A DNA stretch of 64,000 nt, from NCBI RefSeq assembly GCF_034720595.1, contig NZ_JAYESJ010000001.1, forward strand, positions 622,501 through 686,500, given 5' to 3'. Numbering within the stretch: the first letter of the stretch is position 1; each line of letters opens with the position of its first letter. The stretch comes from Rhizobium sp. CC-YZS058 (GTDB lineage: Bacteria; Pseudomonadota; Alphaproteobacteria; Rhizobiales; Rhizobiaceae). Under the pieces are notes generated by a model. The model had not been told where the DNA came from and did not search any database. It saw nothing but the letters and a program-made list of their open reading frames with translations. Shown here one piece after another: positions 7,740 through 15,712 of this stretch. Position numbers and translations under genes: made by a program.

Positions 7740-7768
7740 GTTCCTTGGGCTGCGATTTCGCAGCCCCG
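7740..7768 (+). promoter_or_regulatory. Dyad element before the lysis operon, probable activator site
   Basis: GGGCTGCG, a 4-nt centre and CGCAGCCC form a perfect 8-bp dyad (extendable to 9) within a 29-bp stretch that recurs with only three mismatches at 15660-15688. It lies 67 bp before the endolysin start, the position of the Mu lys late promoter. No T-tract follows, so a terminator is less likely than a protein-binding site. No confident -10 box was identified. Confidence 0.6.
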
Positions 7769-7834
7769 CTCTTCCTTCCGAATTCGGTCAAAGTCCTCTT
7801 CAGACGCCGCTCACTGGCGCTTCGAAGGCACTTC

Positions 7835-8677
7835 ATGACCACCATTTCTCTCGCATCGCGTCTCAGCGAAGCCACGCTGTTTGCGCTCGTGATGCGTCAC
7901 ACCGGCGCCATCGGCCGCAAGCAAGCCGGCATCATCGAAGCGGCGGCCGAAACGCTGCCCGCTCTGATGGAGCTGTTCCGCATCAACACGCCGGCCCGCA
8001 TCGAGCCATTCCTCGCGCAGACGGCCCACGAGTGCGACAACTTCGCCACCACCGAAGAATATGCGAGCGGCGCTGCCTATGATGGTCGTCGAGATCTGGG
8101 CAACACCAAGGATGGCGACGGCAGGCGATTCAAAGGCCGTGCCTATATCCAGCTGACCGGCCGCGCCAACTATCGCGCCTTCACCGCCTGGATGCGCCAG
8201 CACAAGGCCGACTGCCCAGATTTCGAAGCGGAGCCCGAGCTGGTCGCGCAGGCGCCCTGGGCTGCCTGGGCCACCGTCTATTTCTGGTCGAGCCGTGACC
8301 TAAACGCTCTCGCCGATCGCGGAGACTTCGTCGGCATAACCCGCAAGATCAATGGCGGCACCAACGGGCTCGCCGATCGCCGCACGAAACTCGCCAAGGC
8401 CAAGCTCGTCGTCGCCAAGATGCAGGCCGAGCTGGTTGCCGAGAAACAGGGCATCGCTCCCCTGCGCCGCGGCTCCGAAGGGTCAGCCGTCGAGCGCCTC
8501 CAGCGTGCCCTGGCTGCGGCCGGCCACTACCTCCTCACCATCGACGGCGAGTTCGGTCCCGGTACCGAAGGCGCCGTCAAAACCTTCCAGCGCTCGCGCG
8601 GCCTCATCGTGGACGGGATCGTCGGCGAGCAGACCCTCGTGGCTCTCGAACCCTTCGAACAGGACCAAGCCGCATGA
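7835..8677 (+). CDS. Endolysin: GH19-type domain plus peptidoglycan-binding domain
   Basis: The 280-residue enzyme is expected to cut peptidoglycan at lysis. Residues ~1-190 are of the GH19 chitinase/lysozyme type, with FLAQTAHECDNFATTEEY (E66 and E74/E75 are catalytic candidates) and the conserved GRAYIQLTGRANY. Residues ~205-275 are a PG_binding_1 repeat (GSAVERLQRAL...VDGIVGEQT). There is no signal peptide, so release should depend on a holin. ATG 7835 fits the domain start. The stop overlaps the start of the membrane protein gene at 8674, forming a lysis cassette. Confidence 0.92.
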   Translation: MTTISLASRLSEATLFALVMRHTGAIGRKQAGIIEAAAETLPALMELFRINTPARIEPFLAQTAHECDNFATTEEYASGAAYDGRRDLGNTKDGDGRRFKGRAYIQLTGRANYRAFTAWMRQHKADCPDFEAEPELVAQAPWAAWATVYFWSSRDLNALADRGDFVGITRKINGGTNGLADRRTKLAKAKLVVAKMQAELVAEKQGIAPLRRGSEGSAVERLQRALAAAGHYLLTIDGEFGPGTEGAVKTFQRSRGLIVDGIVGEQTLVALEPFEQDQAA

Positions 8678-9108
8678 AAGAACTGCTTATGACGCAGCTC
8701 CTCCCGGAGCTGATCAACTACCTCCTCTTGCTGTTGCTCGGCGCGATCTTCGCGCTGTTCCACCGCTGGACCGGCATCCAGATCGACGCCAGGCACCGCG
8801 ACGCGCTGCAGTCAGCGCTGGCGAACGGCGCCAAGCTCCTGCTTCAGCCCGGCGGCACGATCGACGACGCGTTGAACTATGTTCTGCAGTCGGTACCCGA
8901 TGCGCTGAAGCGCTTCCGCCTATCCGATGACCGCGTCCGCGAACTCCTCGAACCGCACGTGTTGAGCCTCCCGAAGCTGCCGGAAATCGTGACTTCGATT
9001 GCGCGCGATGATCATGCCATCGAAGACGCGGTCGACGCCGGCATCAGGCGAGGGCTCAAGGATGCAGTCGCAAGCGGCGAGCGAGCGGCGAGGTCCATCC
9101 TCAGATGA
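8674..9108 (+). CDS. Holin-like small membrane protein
   Basis: The 144-residue product has one strong membrane segment near the N-terminus (LINYLLLLLLGAIFALFHRW) and a soluble C-terminal part. It overlaps the endolysin stop by four bases and the DksA-like gene by four. By position it is the candidate holin or lysis accessory; with one membrane segment it would be an unusual holin, so the role is inferred from context. Confidence 0.65.
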   Translation: MKELLMTQLLPELINYLLLLLLGAIFALFHRWTGIQIDARHRDALQSALANGAKLLLQPGGTIDDALNYVLQSVPDALKRFRLSDDRVRELLEPHVLSLPKLPEIVTSIARDDHAIEDAVDAGIRRGLKDAVASGERAARSILR

Positions 9109-9323
9109 CGGAAGAGGCCCTGTTCGAACTCGCAGCAGTTCGGGCTGAGCAGGAGCGCGACGCTGGCATCAGATCCGCCAGCGCCGCGCTTTCGATGCCC
9201 GGCACCATCGACTGCGTGTCATGCGGCGAAGAAATCCCCGAAGGGCGCCGTTCCGCAAACCCGTCCGCGACCAGGTGCATCGAGTGCCAGAAGTTCTGGG
9301 AAACAGAGAAGTTCCACCGATGA
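9105..9323 (+). CDS. DksA/TraR-type zinc-finger protein
   Basis: A 72-residue protein with a C4 zinc finger, C37-x2-C40 and C58-x2-C61 (CVSCGEEIPEGRR...RCIECQ), the DksA/TraR signature. TraR-like proteins bind the secondary channel of RNA polymerase and mimic DksA plus ppGpp. Short versions are common between lysis and head genes of Mu-like phages and may tune host or late transcription. Confidence 0.9.
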   Translation: MTEEALFELAAVRAEQERDAGIRSASAALSMPGTIDCVSCGEEIPEGRRSANPSATRCIECQKFWETEKFHR

Positions 9324-9676
9324 CCGAATGGAAAGAGTATCTCGGTTTTATGGCGATGCTGATCTCGATCGGCACTGTGATCTGGTCTTGGATCACATCG
9401 CCGGCCAAGAAAACCGCGTCCGATCTGGAAGTCTACAAGAAGCAGAACGCCGAAGAGATGAAGGCGCTCTTGGAGGCTGTTCGAGAACTTGGCCGCCGCA
9501 CTCAGACCATTGAAGGCGAGATGAAGCACCTGCCGGACGCGAAGGCCTTTATGGATATGCGCCTCGAGATCGCGCAGCAGACCGGCAAGCTGGGGCGCAT
9601 GGAAGAGGCCCTGACATCTACCTCCCGCACTGTCCTGCAGGTGCAGGACTATCTTCTGAAGAGCAACGTCGCATGA
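9320..9676 (+). CDS. DUF2730 family membrane/coiled-coil protein
   Basis: The 118-residue protein has an N-terminal membrane segment (LGFMAMLISIGTVIWSWIT) and a heptad-rich remainder, the DUF2730 layout found just before the small terminase gene of Mu-like phages. The start ATG at 9320 overlaps the previous stop. Function is not known; position between lysis and packaging genes fits a spanin-like or packaging accessory role only loosely. Confidence 0.82.
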   Translation: MTEWKEYLGFMAMLISIGTVIWSWITSPAKKTASDLEVYKKQNAEEMKALLEAVRELGRRTQTIEGEMKHLPDAKAFMDMRLEIAQQTGKLGRMEEALTSTSRTVLQVQDYLLKSNVA

Positions 9677-9969
9677 GCTTTGACGAACACCTGACCAAAG
9701 ACGCTCGCCTTGTGATCCTGCGCGAGCTTGCCAAGCAGACCGACAACCGCCTGAACGAGACGCTGCTGACGGCTGTCCTCGACACGTTCGGCCATCGCCG
9801 CACCCGCGATTGGGTCCGCACGCAGTTGCGCATCCTCGCCGACCTCGGCGCGGTCTCGGTCACCGAAGCCGGCCCGATCATGATCGCCGAGCTTCGCCGC
9901 GCCGGGCAGGATCACGTCGATCGGCGCATCATCATCGAAGGCGTTGCACGCCCCTCCCTGGTGGCCTGA
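9673..9969 (+). CDS. Phage protein of the VpaChn25_0724 type (winged-helix-like)
   Basis: A 98-residue protein with a winged-helix-like pattern: an N-terminal helical part (LVILRELAKQTDNRLNETLL), a recognition-helix-like RRTRDWVRTQLRILADLG and a beta wing (AVSVTEAGPIMIAEL). Such proteins sit between DUF2730 and DUF3486 genes in Mu-like phages. A role with the small terminase is plausible but unproven. Confidence 0.8.
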   Translation: MSFDEHLTKDARLVILRELAKQTDNRLNETLLTAVLDTFGHRRTRDWVRTQLRILADLGAVSVTEAGPIMIAELRRAGQDHVDRRIIIEGVARPSLVA

Positions 9970-10550
9970 TGCGTGGGCGGCTGAACAGCATCGAGCTTCT
10001 GCCGGAGGAATGCGATGCGATCATCGCAAAGGCTGCTGCTGATCTGCAGGATCGCAGCCGGACGCAGACGGAGATCTACGAGGAGTTTCACGCCTCGCTC
10101 GAGGCGCTCCAGCGTGAGCATCGCGGCGAGCTCGAGTTCGCGATCCCCTCGTTTTCTTCGTTCAACCGCTACTCGCTCAAGCTGGCGCATATCTCCGGCC
10201 GCATGAACCAGACACGTGAGATTGCGGCGACGCTGGCCGAGAAGTTCGACGCTAAGGCGTCCGACGATCTGACGCTGATTGCGGCCGAGGCGATCAAGAC
10301 GCTCGTTTTCGAACTGCTGACCAACAGTGGTGAGGCCGGGCTCGATCCGAAAGGCGCCATGTCTCTCGCCAACGCGCTACGCGCTGCCGCCCAGGCGCAG
10401 GGCGTCTCGACCGCGCGTCGTCAAAAGGTCGAGGCAGACTTCGAGACAAAGGCTAAGGAAGCCGTCAATCTCGTCCAGCGCTCGCGCGGCCTTACGGATG
10501 AGACTGCATCCGAGATCCTCGACCAGATCCTCGGAGTGCAGAAGACATGA
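9969..10550 (+). CDS. Small terminase subunit-like protein (DUF3486, Mu gp27)
   Basis: A 193-residue, largely helical protein with the DUF3486 pattern: start RGRLNSIELLPEECDAIIAKA, the IPSFSSFNRYSLKLA segment, then long helices. In Mu, gp27 is regarded as the small packaging subunit that recognises phage DNA. ATG 9969 touches the previous stop, and the stop overlaps the large terminase start by four bases. Confidence 0.9.
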   Translation: MRGRLNSIELLPEECDAIIAKAAADLQDRSRTQTEIYEEFHASLEALQREHRGELEFAIPSFSSFNRYSLKLAHISGRMNQTREIAATLAEKFDAKASDDLTLIAAEAIKTLVFELLTNSGEAGLDPKGAMSLANALRAAAQAQGVSTARRQKVEADFETKAKEAVNLVQRSRGLTDETASEILDQILGVQKT

Positions 10551-12169
10551 CCTCTCCCGTCAGCAAAGAGCAGTGGGCGGAAGCGCGGCGACTGTCCACC
10601 GACGCGGTCATCAACCAGATCGGCGCCCGCAAGGCGCTGTTGCCTTATCAGCAGCGGACGATCTCGCTCCTCGAAGGCTCGTGCCCGGTGCTGTTCGTCG
10701 AGAAGTCGCGACGGATCGGGTTGACCTGGGCCTGCGCTGCCTATGCCGTTCTGCGCGCTGCGCGTTCGCGCGCCGCCGGCGGCATGGACTTCATGTATAT
10801 CTCCTACAGCCAGGAGATGACGCGCGAGTTCATCGACGCCTGCGCCATGTGGGCCCGCGCCTTCAGCCAGGCCGCACTGTCAATGGAGGAGTTCCTTTTC
10901 GACGACAGCGACGCGGAGGGCGAGCGCGCCATCCAGGCGTTCCGCATCAAGTTCTCGTCCGGTTTCGAGATCGTCGGCCTGTCGTCGGCTCCACGCACGC
11001 TGCGCGGTAAGCAGGGCGTGGTGATGATCGACGAGGCTGCCTTCGTGGATAGCCTGGAGCAGCTTCTGAAGGCGGCGCTCGCATTCCTCATGTGGGGCGG
11101 CCAGGTCATCGTTTGCTCGACCCATGACGGCTTCGAGAACCATTTCAACGAGCAGATCCAGGACATCCTCGCCGGCCGGCAAAGCTATAAGCACCTGCGC
11201 ATCGATTTCGACGAGGCGCTGCGCGAGGGTCTCTACCAGCGGATCTGCTATGTCACCGGCAAGACCTGGACGCCGGAGGCGGAGGCCGACTGGCGCCAGG
11301 ACATTATCCGCTTCTATGGCGCCGGCGCTGACGAGGAGCTCTTCTGCATCCCATCGATGTCCTCGGGCGCATTCCTGCCGCGCTCGCTGATCGTGTCACG
11401 GATGAAGAGCGACATCCCGGTGATCCGCTGGAAGTCGCCGCCTGGCTTCGTCGACTGGCTGAAGCCGCTGCGCGAAGGAGAGATCGCGGACTTCTGCGCC
11501 GAGCAGCTGCTGCCGCTCCTCAAAGCTCTCGACCCGAAACTTCGAACCGGGTTCGGCCAGGACTTCGGACGATCGGGCGACTTGTCGGTCATCCACCCGT
11601 TCCAGGTGCGCCAGGACACCAGCCTTCGCACGCCCTTCCTCCTCGAGCTGCGCGACGTGCCATTCGAGAGCCAGCGTCAGATCATCGTGTTCCTGCGCAA
11701 GAATATGCCGCGGTTCTTCCATGCGGCTTTCGATGCGACCGGTAACGGCTCGGCCCATGCCGAGGCGGCACGCCAGGAGTTTGGGGCTGCGCTTGTGTCG
11801 GAGATCAAGCTTTCGACGCAGTGGTACATGCTCAACATGCCGAAGCTCAAAGCGGGCTTCGAAGACGCAACGTTCGAGCTGCCGCTCGATGACGACGTGC
11901 TCGGTGACTACCGGCTGCTGAAGATGACGAAGGGCGTGGCGAAAGTGCCGGACGATGCCCGCACGCAAGGTTCCGATGGCTTCGAGCGCCATGGCGACAG
12001 CGCCGTTGCCGGTGCGCTTGCGATCTATGCCAGCGAACAGAGCGGGGGCGAGGCGGGCGCCGGCACCATGGGCGACGCCCGTCCGTCGAGCGAAGTGATG
12101 CGCGCCGAAAGCGGTGGCTTCGGCGCGGTAGAAGCACGCGCGGATCTTTCCGCATTCACAGGATACTGA
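10547..12169 (+). CDS. Large terminase subunit (Mu gp28 type)
   Basis: The 540-residue packaging motor cuts concatemeric or integrated phage DNA and pumps it into the prohead. The ATPase half has a Walker-A-like VEKSRRIGLTW (51-61) and Walker B VVMIDEAAF (158-166, D162/E163). The nuclease half has an acidic GQDFGRSGD (D339) typical of the RNase-H-like fold. Length and order (small terminase before, portal after) match Mu gp28. The packaged DNA of Mu relatives includes host flanks. Confidence 0.94.
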   Translation: MTSPVSKEQWAEARRLSTDAVINQIGARKALLPYQQRTISLLEGSCPVLFVEKSRRIGLTWACAAYAVLRAARSRAAGGMDFMYISYSQEMTREFIDACAMWARAFSQAALSMEEFLFDDSDAEGERAIQAFRIKFSSGFEIVGLSSAPRTLRGKQGVVMIDEAAFVDSLEQLLKAALAFLMWGGQVIVCSTHDGFENHFNEQIQDILAGRQSYKHLRIDFDEALREGLYQRICYVTGKTWTPEAEADWRQDIIRFYGAGADEELFCIPSMSSGAFLPRSLIVSRMKSDIPVIRWKSPPGFVDWLKPLREGEIADFCAEQLLPLLKALDPKLRTGFGQDFGRSGDLSVIHPFQVRQDTSLRTPFLLELRDVPFESQRQIIVFLRKNMPRFFHAAFDATGNGSAHAEAARQEFGAALVSEIKLSTQWYMLNMPKLKAGFEDATFELPLDDDVLGDYRLLKMTKGVAKVPDDARTQGSDGFERHGDSAVAGALAIYASEQSGGEAGAGTMGDARPSSEVMRAESGGFGAVEARADLSAFTGY

Positions 12170-12170
12170 C

Positions 12171-13643
12171 ATGGCCGACCAGGTGATCGAACTCGCCTCC
12201 ATAAAGTCCGACCCGTTCATTCCGGGCTATACCGGCGTGCTGCAGCCGACAGATGAGGTGCTGCGCGGCCGTGGTCTGGGCAAAGGCCATCAGCTCTATG
12301 ACGAGATCCGGCGCGACCCGCACGCCCATGCGATCCTGCAAAAGCGTAAGCTGGAAGTCGTCAGCCGCGAGTGGAGCGTCTTCGAAGCGTCGGAAGCGCC
12401 GGCCGACAAGCAGGTGGCCGAGGAAGTCACGCGGCAGCTGAAGGCGATCGACTTCGACCGGCTGACCCGTGGCCTGCTCGGCGCCATCCTCAAGGGCTTC
12501 GCCGTTGGCGAGGTGATGTGGGAGCTGAAGGACGGCATCTGGACGATCGCGGCCGTCAAGGTGAAGAAGCAGCGGCGCTTCAAGTTCGACATGGACGGCC
12601 AGCTGCGGCTCCTGACGCGCAGCAACATCACGGACGGCGTGGCAGTACCGGATCGCAAGTTCATCGTCCATCGGCACTCGATCGACGATGACGACGACGA
12701 TCCGTACGGCGTTGGCCTCGGTCAGGTTCTCTACTGGCCGGCCTGGATGAAGCGCCAGTCGCTGGCGCACTGGCTGCGTGCGGTCGAGAAATTCGCGTCC
12801 CCGACGACGAAGATCACTTACCCGGGCGGCTACGATAAGCAGCGCCAGGAAGAGATGCTTTCGACCCTTCGGACGCTCGCGAACGACAGCGGCATCGCCG
12901 TGCCCGAGGACGTGATCGTCGAGCTCCTGGAAGCCAAAAACAGCGGCGGTGGCAATGTCTCCGAAGCTCTCAACCGCTACCTCGACGAGCTGATGAGCGA
13001 GGCGGTCCTGGGTGAAACCCTGTCCACCAACTCCGGCGAGCGCGGCGCCCGTTCACTGGGTGAGGTTCACAACGACGTGCGCGTCGCGATCGCCAAGGCG
13101 GACGCCGATCTTGTTTGCATGAGCATCAAGCAGACGCTCGTGCGGTGGATCGTCGAGCTGAACTTTCCGGGCTCCGCAATCCCGGATGTGTGGCGCGACT
13201 TCTCCGAGGCCGAGGATCTCAATGAAAGGGTGAAGCGCGATAAAGCGATCTTTGAGATGGGCTTCAAGCCCAAGGATCCGCAGTACATCGACAACACCTA
13301 TGGCGGCGAGTGGATCGAAAAGCCGGCGGCGGCTACGCCAGTCGCGCCGCCTCAGCCTGGTGCCCTCGACGATGTCGAATTTGCCGATCCCGCGCAGGCA
13401 CGACCTGGGGACAAGGTGACGGTCGAGCTTGCCGACCAGCTCGACACCGCCGGCGCCGCGTCGATCGACGCGATGATTGACCAGATCCGGACGGAGTTCG
13501 CCGAGGCACGAGACTTCGACGATCTCACGCTGCGACTGGCGCGTCTTTCGTCCGAGATGGGCGTCGATGATCTCGGTGGGCTCCTCGAGCGCGGCATGAC
13601 GCTTGCGCAGCTTGAAGGCGTGGCATCCGTCAATGGCCGATGA
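12171..13643 (+). CDS. Portal protein (DUF935, Mu gp29)
   Basis: The 490-residue DUF935-family portal forms the ring through which DNA enters the head. Supporting segments are the N-terminal EIRRDPHAHAILQKRKLEVV, the core LTRGLLGAILKGFAVGEVMWELKDG, and GERGARSLGEVHNDVRVA before a variable C-terminus. It follows the terminase by one base and overlaps the F-like gene by eleven. Confidence 0.94.
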   Translation: MADQVIELASIKSDPFIPGYTGVLQPTDEVLRGRGLGKGHQLYDEIRRDPHAHAILQKRKLEVVSREWSVFEASEAPADKQVAEEVTRQLKAIDFDRLTRGLLGAILKGFAVGEVMWELKDGIWTIAAVKVKKQRRFKFDMDGQLRLLTRSNITDGVAVPDRKFIVHRHSIDDDDDDPYGVGLGQVLYWPAWMKRQSLAHWLRAVEKFASPTTKITYPGGYDKQRQEEMLSTLRTLANDSGIAVPEDVIVELLEAKNSGGGNVSEALNRYLDELMSEAVLGETLSTNSGERGARSLGEVHNDVRVAIAKADADLVCMSIKQTLVRWIVELNFPGSAIPDVWRDFSEAEDLNERVKRDKAIFEMGFKPKDPQYIDNTYGGEWIEKPAAATPVAPPQPGALDDVEFADPAQARPGDKVTVELADQLDTAGAASIDAMIDQIRTEFAEARDFDDLTLRLARLSSEMGVDDLGGLLERGMTLAQLEGVASVNGR

Positions 13644-14874
13644 CGCGATCCCGTTTCAGGAGGCGATCGACTTCCTCGCTGGCAAGGTCAACCTGCCGAC
13701 CAGGCGCTACGACGACCTGAAGCATGACGCGCATGTCCGCGCCTTCTCGGTCGCCGGCGTCACGCGCGACGACATGCTGGCCGATTTCCGCCGCGCGATC
13801 GAGAAGGCGCGCAGCGAGGGCACCGGCTTCAAGGAGTTCCAAAAGGACTTCGACGCCATCATCGAGCGCACTGGCTGGAAGTTCAACGCCCGCGGATCGA
13901 CCGACGAGGAGCGGCGGGCCTGGCGCGCGCGGATCATCTACACGACCAACATGCGGACGAGCTACATGGCTGGCCGCTACAAGCAGCTGACCGATCCCGA
14001 CGTGCTCAAATACCGCCCATACTGGCAGTATGTGCATTCCGGCGCGCTGCATCCTCGCAAGCAGCATCTGGCATGGGACGGCCTCGTGCTGGCGGCAACC
14101 GATCCGGCCTGGGATGTGATGTATCCGCCAAACGGCTGGGGCTGCGGCTGCGATGTCGAAGCGCTGTCGCGGCGCGAGCTACAGGCGCTCGGCAAGGACG
14201 CGCCCGACCAGGCGCCGGCGCTCGTCGAATATGACGGCGTGGATCCTCGCCAGGGCGGGACGGAGCCGCGGATCGGCGCCATCGACCGCGGCTGGGAATA
14301 CAACGTCGGCAAGAGCTGGCTCAATGGCCTGGTTCCCGAGGAGCTGCGCACACCGCTGGCGCCGGCCGGCGCGGAACCGGCCTCTCCTCCGGATCTGCCT
14401 GAACTTCCTCCCGCTCGCGCCGCGGCGCGCCGCGACATCATGCCGGATAACCTGACGGCCGATGCCTATGTCTCGGCCTTCCTCGAGCGCTTCGAGCTCA
14501 AGAACGATCGCGGCTTCTACCGGGACAAGTCGGGCGGTATCATCACTGTGAGCGACCGCTTGTTCCAAAGCCGGGCGCCGGACGGGACGGTCATCGGCCT
14601 GAAGGCCGGCAAGCGCGGCCGCGGCCAGTTCGCCAAGCTCCTCGCCGACGCGATCATCGATCCCGACGAGATCTGGGTGGATTGGGCGCAGGTGCGAAGC
14701 GGGATTGTCCTGCGGCGCGCCTACCTCAAGCGCATCGTGCTGCCGGACGGCCAGGCGCTGTTCGTGCGCTTCGAATGGACGGCCAAGGGTTGGGTGGCGA
14801 TAACGGGGTTCGACACCACGGAAGCCTACCTGGCGAACTACCGCCGCGGCGCGCTGCTGTATCAGCGGAGATGA
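13633..14874 (+). CDS. Mu F-like minor head protein with C-terminal PBECR2-like nuclease domain
   Basis: The 413-residue protein has two parts. Residues ~1-235 are the SPP1 gp7/Mu F head-morphogenesis type, with IIYTTNMRTSYMAGRY and the GALHPRKQHLAWDG...GWGCGCDVE signature. Residues ~285-413 (VSDRLFQSR...KRGRGQFAKLLADAI...PDEIWVDW...LRRAYLKRIV) resemble the PBECR2 nuclease-like domain (barnase/EndoU/colicin E5/RelE superfamily) seen at the ends of some phage head proteins. Such domains may be injected with DNA; nuclease activity here is not shown. ATG 13633 lies inside the portal gene. Confidence 0.9.
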   Translation: MADDAIPFQEAIDFLAGKVNLPTRRYDDLKHDAHVRAFSVAGVTRDDMLADFRRAIEKARSEGTGFKEFQKDFDAIIERTGWKFNARGSTDEERRAWRARIIYTTNMRTSYMAGRYKQLTDPDVLKYRPYWQYVHSGALHPRKQHLAWDGLVLAATDPAWDVMYPPNGWGCGCDVEALSRRELQALGKDAPDQAPALVEYDGVDPRQGGTEPRIGAIDRGWEYNVGKSWLNGLVPEELRTPLAPAGAEPASPPDLPELPPARAAARRDIMPDNLTADAYVSAFLERFELKNDRGFYRDKSGGIITVSDRLFQSRAPDGTVIGLKAGKRGRGQFAKLLADAIIDPDEIWVDWAQVRSGIVLRRAYLKRIVLPDGQALFVRFEWTAKGWVAITGFDTTEAYLANYRRGALLYQRR

Positions 14875-14878
14875 CATG

Positions 14879-14905
14879 AAAAAGCGCGCCTGCCGGGGCG
14901 CGCTT
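14879..14905 (-). terminator. Hairpin with T-tract on the minus strand
   Basis: AAGCGCGCC (14882-14890) pairs with GGCGCGCTT (14897-14905) across a 6-nt loop; read leftward it is followed by further T (five in all including the stem end). As at 1366-1399, it is oriented to stop antisense transcription. The 120-bp gap to the next gene holds nothing else obvious. Confidence 0.45.
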
Positions 14906-14994
14906 CGGTGTCACGATCTACGGAGGGCTCCGGCGCCTCGATCGCGACAAGATGAATATAGCACTGCCCTGGCGGTGAAACAACGGAGCGGGCT

Positions 14995-15507
14995 ATGGCT
15001 GCCGCGACACTGACCTTCAACGATACTAGCGTCGAGCAGCTGCTCGCCCGCCTCCTGGAGGCCGCCGGCGACGTGAAGCCTGCCTTGAAGAACATCGGCG
15101 AATACGAGGCGAAAGTGACGCGCCGGCGTTTCGTCGACCAGGTCGATCCCGATGGCCACCGCTGGAAACCGCTCAACCCGCTCTACGCAAAGACCAAGAA
15201 GGGGCCAGGGATCCTGCGCGGCGAAACGCGCGACCTGTCCTCGATCGTCTGGCAGCTTGCAAAGGACAGCGTGTCGATCGGCTCCAATGTCGTTTACGCG
15301 CGGATCCACAATGAGGGCGGCGTCATCACGCCGAAGACCGCGTCGGCGCTCGTGTTCTCGATGGGCGGCCAGACCTTCCGGGTGAAGAGCGTGACGATCC
15401 CGAGGCGTCAGTTCCTCGGCTTCAACGATGCATCGATCGCTGCGATCCTCGACATTGTCCAGGACCATTTCGTTGAGGCAGTCGGCTCGGAAGAGGCTGC
15501 CAAATAA
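14995..15507 (+). CDS. Virion morphogenesis protein (Mu gpG type)
   Basis: The 170-residue protein matches the phage virion morphogenesis family: LLARLLEAAGDVKPALKNIGEYEAKV, then FVDQVDPDGHRWKPL and the conserved SSIVWQLAKDSVSIGSNVVYARIHNEGG. In Mu, gpG acts in head-tail joining or tail completion. A 205-bp gap without a gene follows and holds a direct repeat (15581-15600) and the late-promoter dyad. Confidence 0.92.
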   Translation: MAAATLTFNDTSVEQLLARLLEAAGDVKPALKNIGEYEAKVTRRRFVDQVDPDGHRWKPLNPLYAKTKKGPGILRGETRDLSSIVWQLAKDSVSIGSNVVYARIHNEGGVITPKTASALVFSMGGQTFRVKSVTIPRRQFLGFNDASIAAILDIVQDHFVEAVGSEEAAK

Positions 15508-15659
15508 GCGGCCTCAGGAGCGCGCTGGCGCTCTTCGACGCCCGGTGATAGCCTTCAGGGGCGCCAAACGCGCCAGAGGGCTTTGAAGAGGCTTTGAAAT
15601 CGATCTGCCGAGCAGGTTGAGCCCGACGATCCGCCCTGATCAGCAAAACACCACCGATT

Positions 15660-15688
15660 GTTCCTCGGGCTGCGTTTTCGCATCCCCG
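15660..15688 (+). promoter_or_regulatory. Dyad element before the protease/head operon, probable activator site
   Basis: This is the second copy of the 7740-7768 element, with 26 of 29 positions identical; GGGCTGCG pairs with CGCATCCC with one mismatch. It lies 24 bp before the protease gene, the position of the Mu I late promoter. TAGATG at 15709-15714 could be a -10 box, in which case the mRNA would begin near the second ATG (15722); this is tentative. Confidence 0.6.
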
Positions 15689-15712
15689 ACTGGCGAGCGG
15701 CGCTCCGGCTAG

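Noticed and set aside
7747..7766. Intrinsic terminator after the Mor-type gene
   Set aside because: The hairpin has no T-tract and recurs with its flanks before another operon, so a protein-binding dyad is a better reading.
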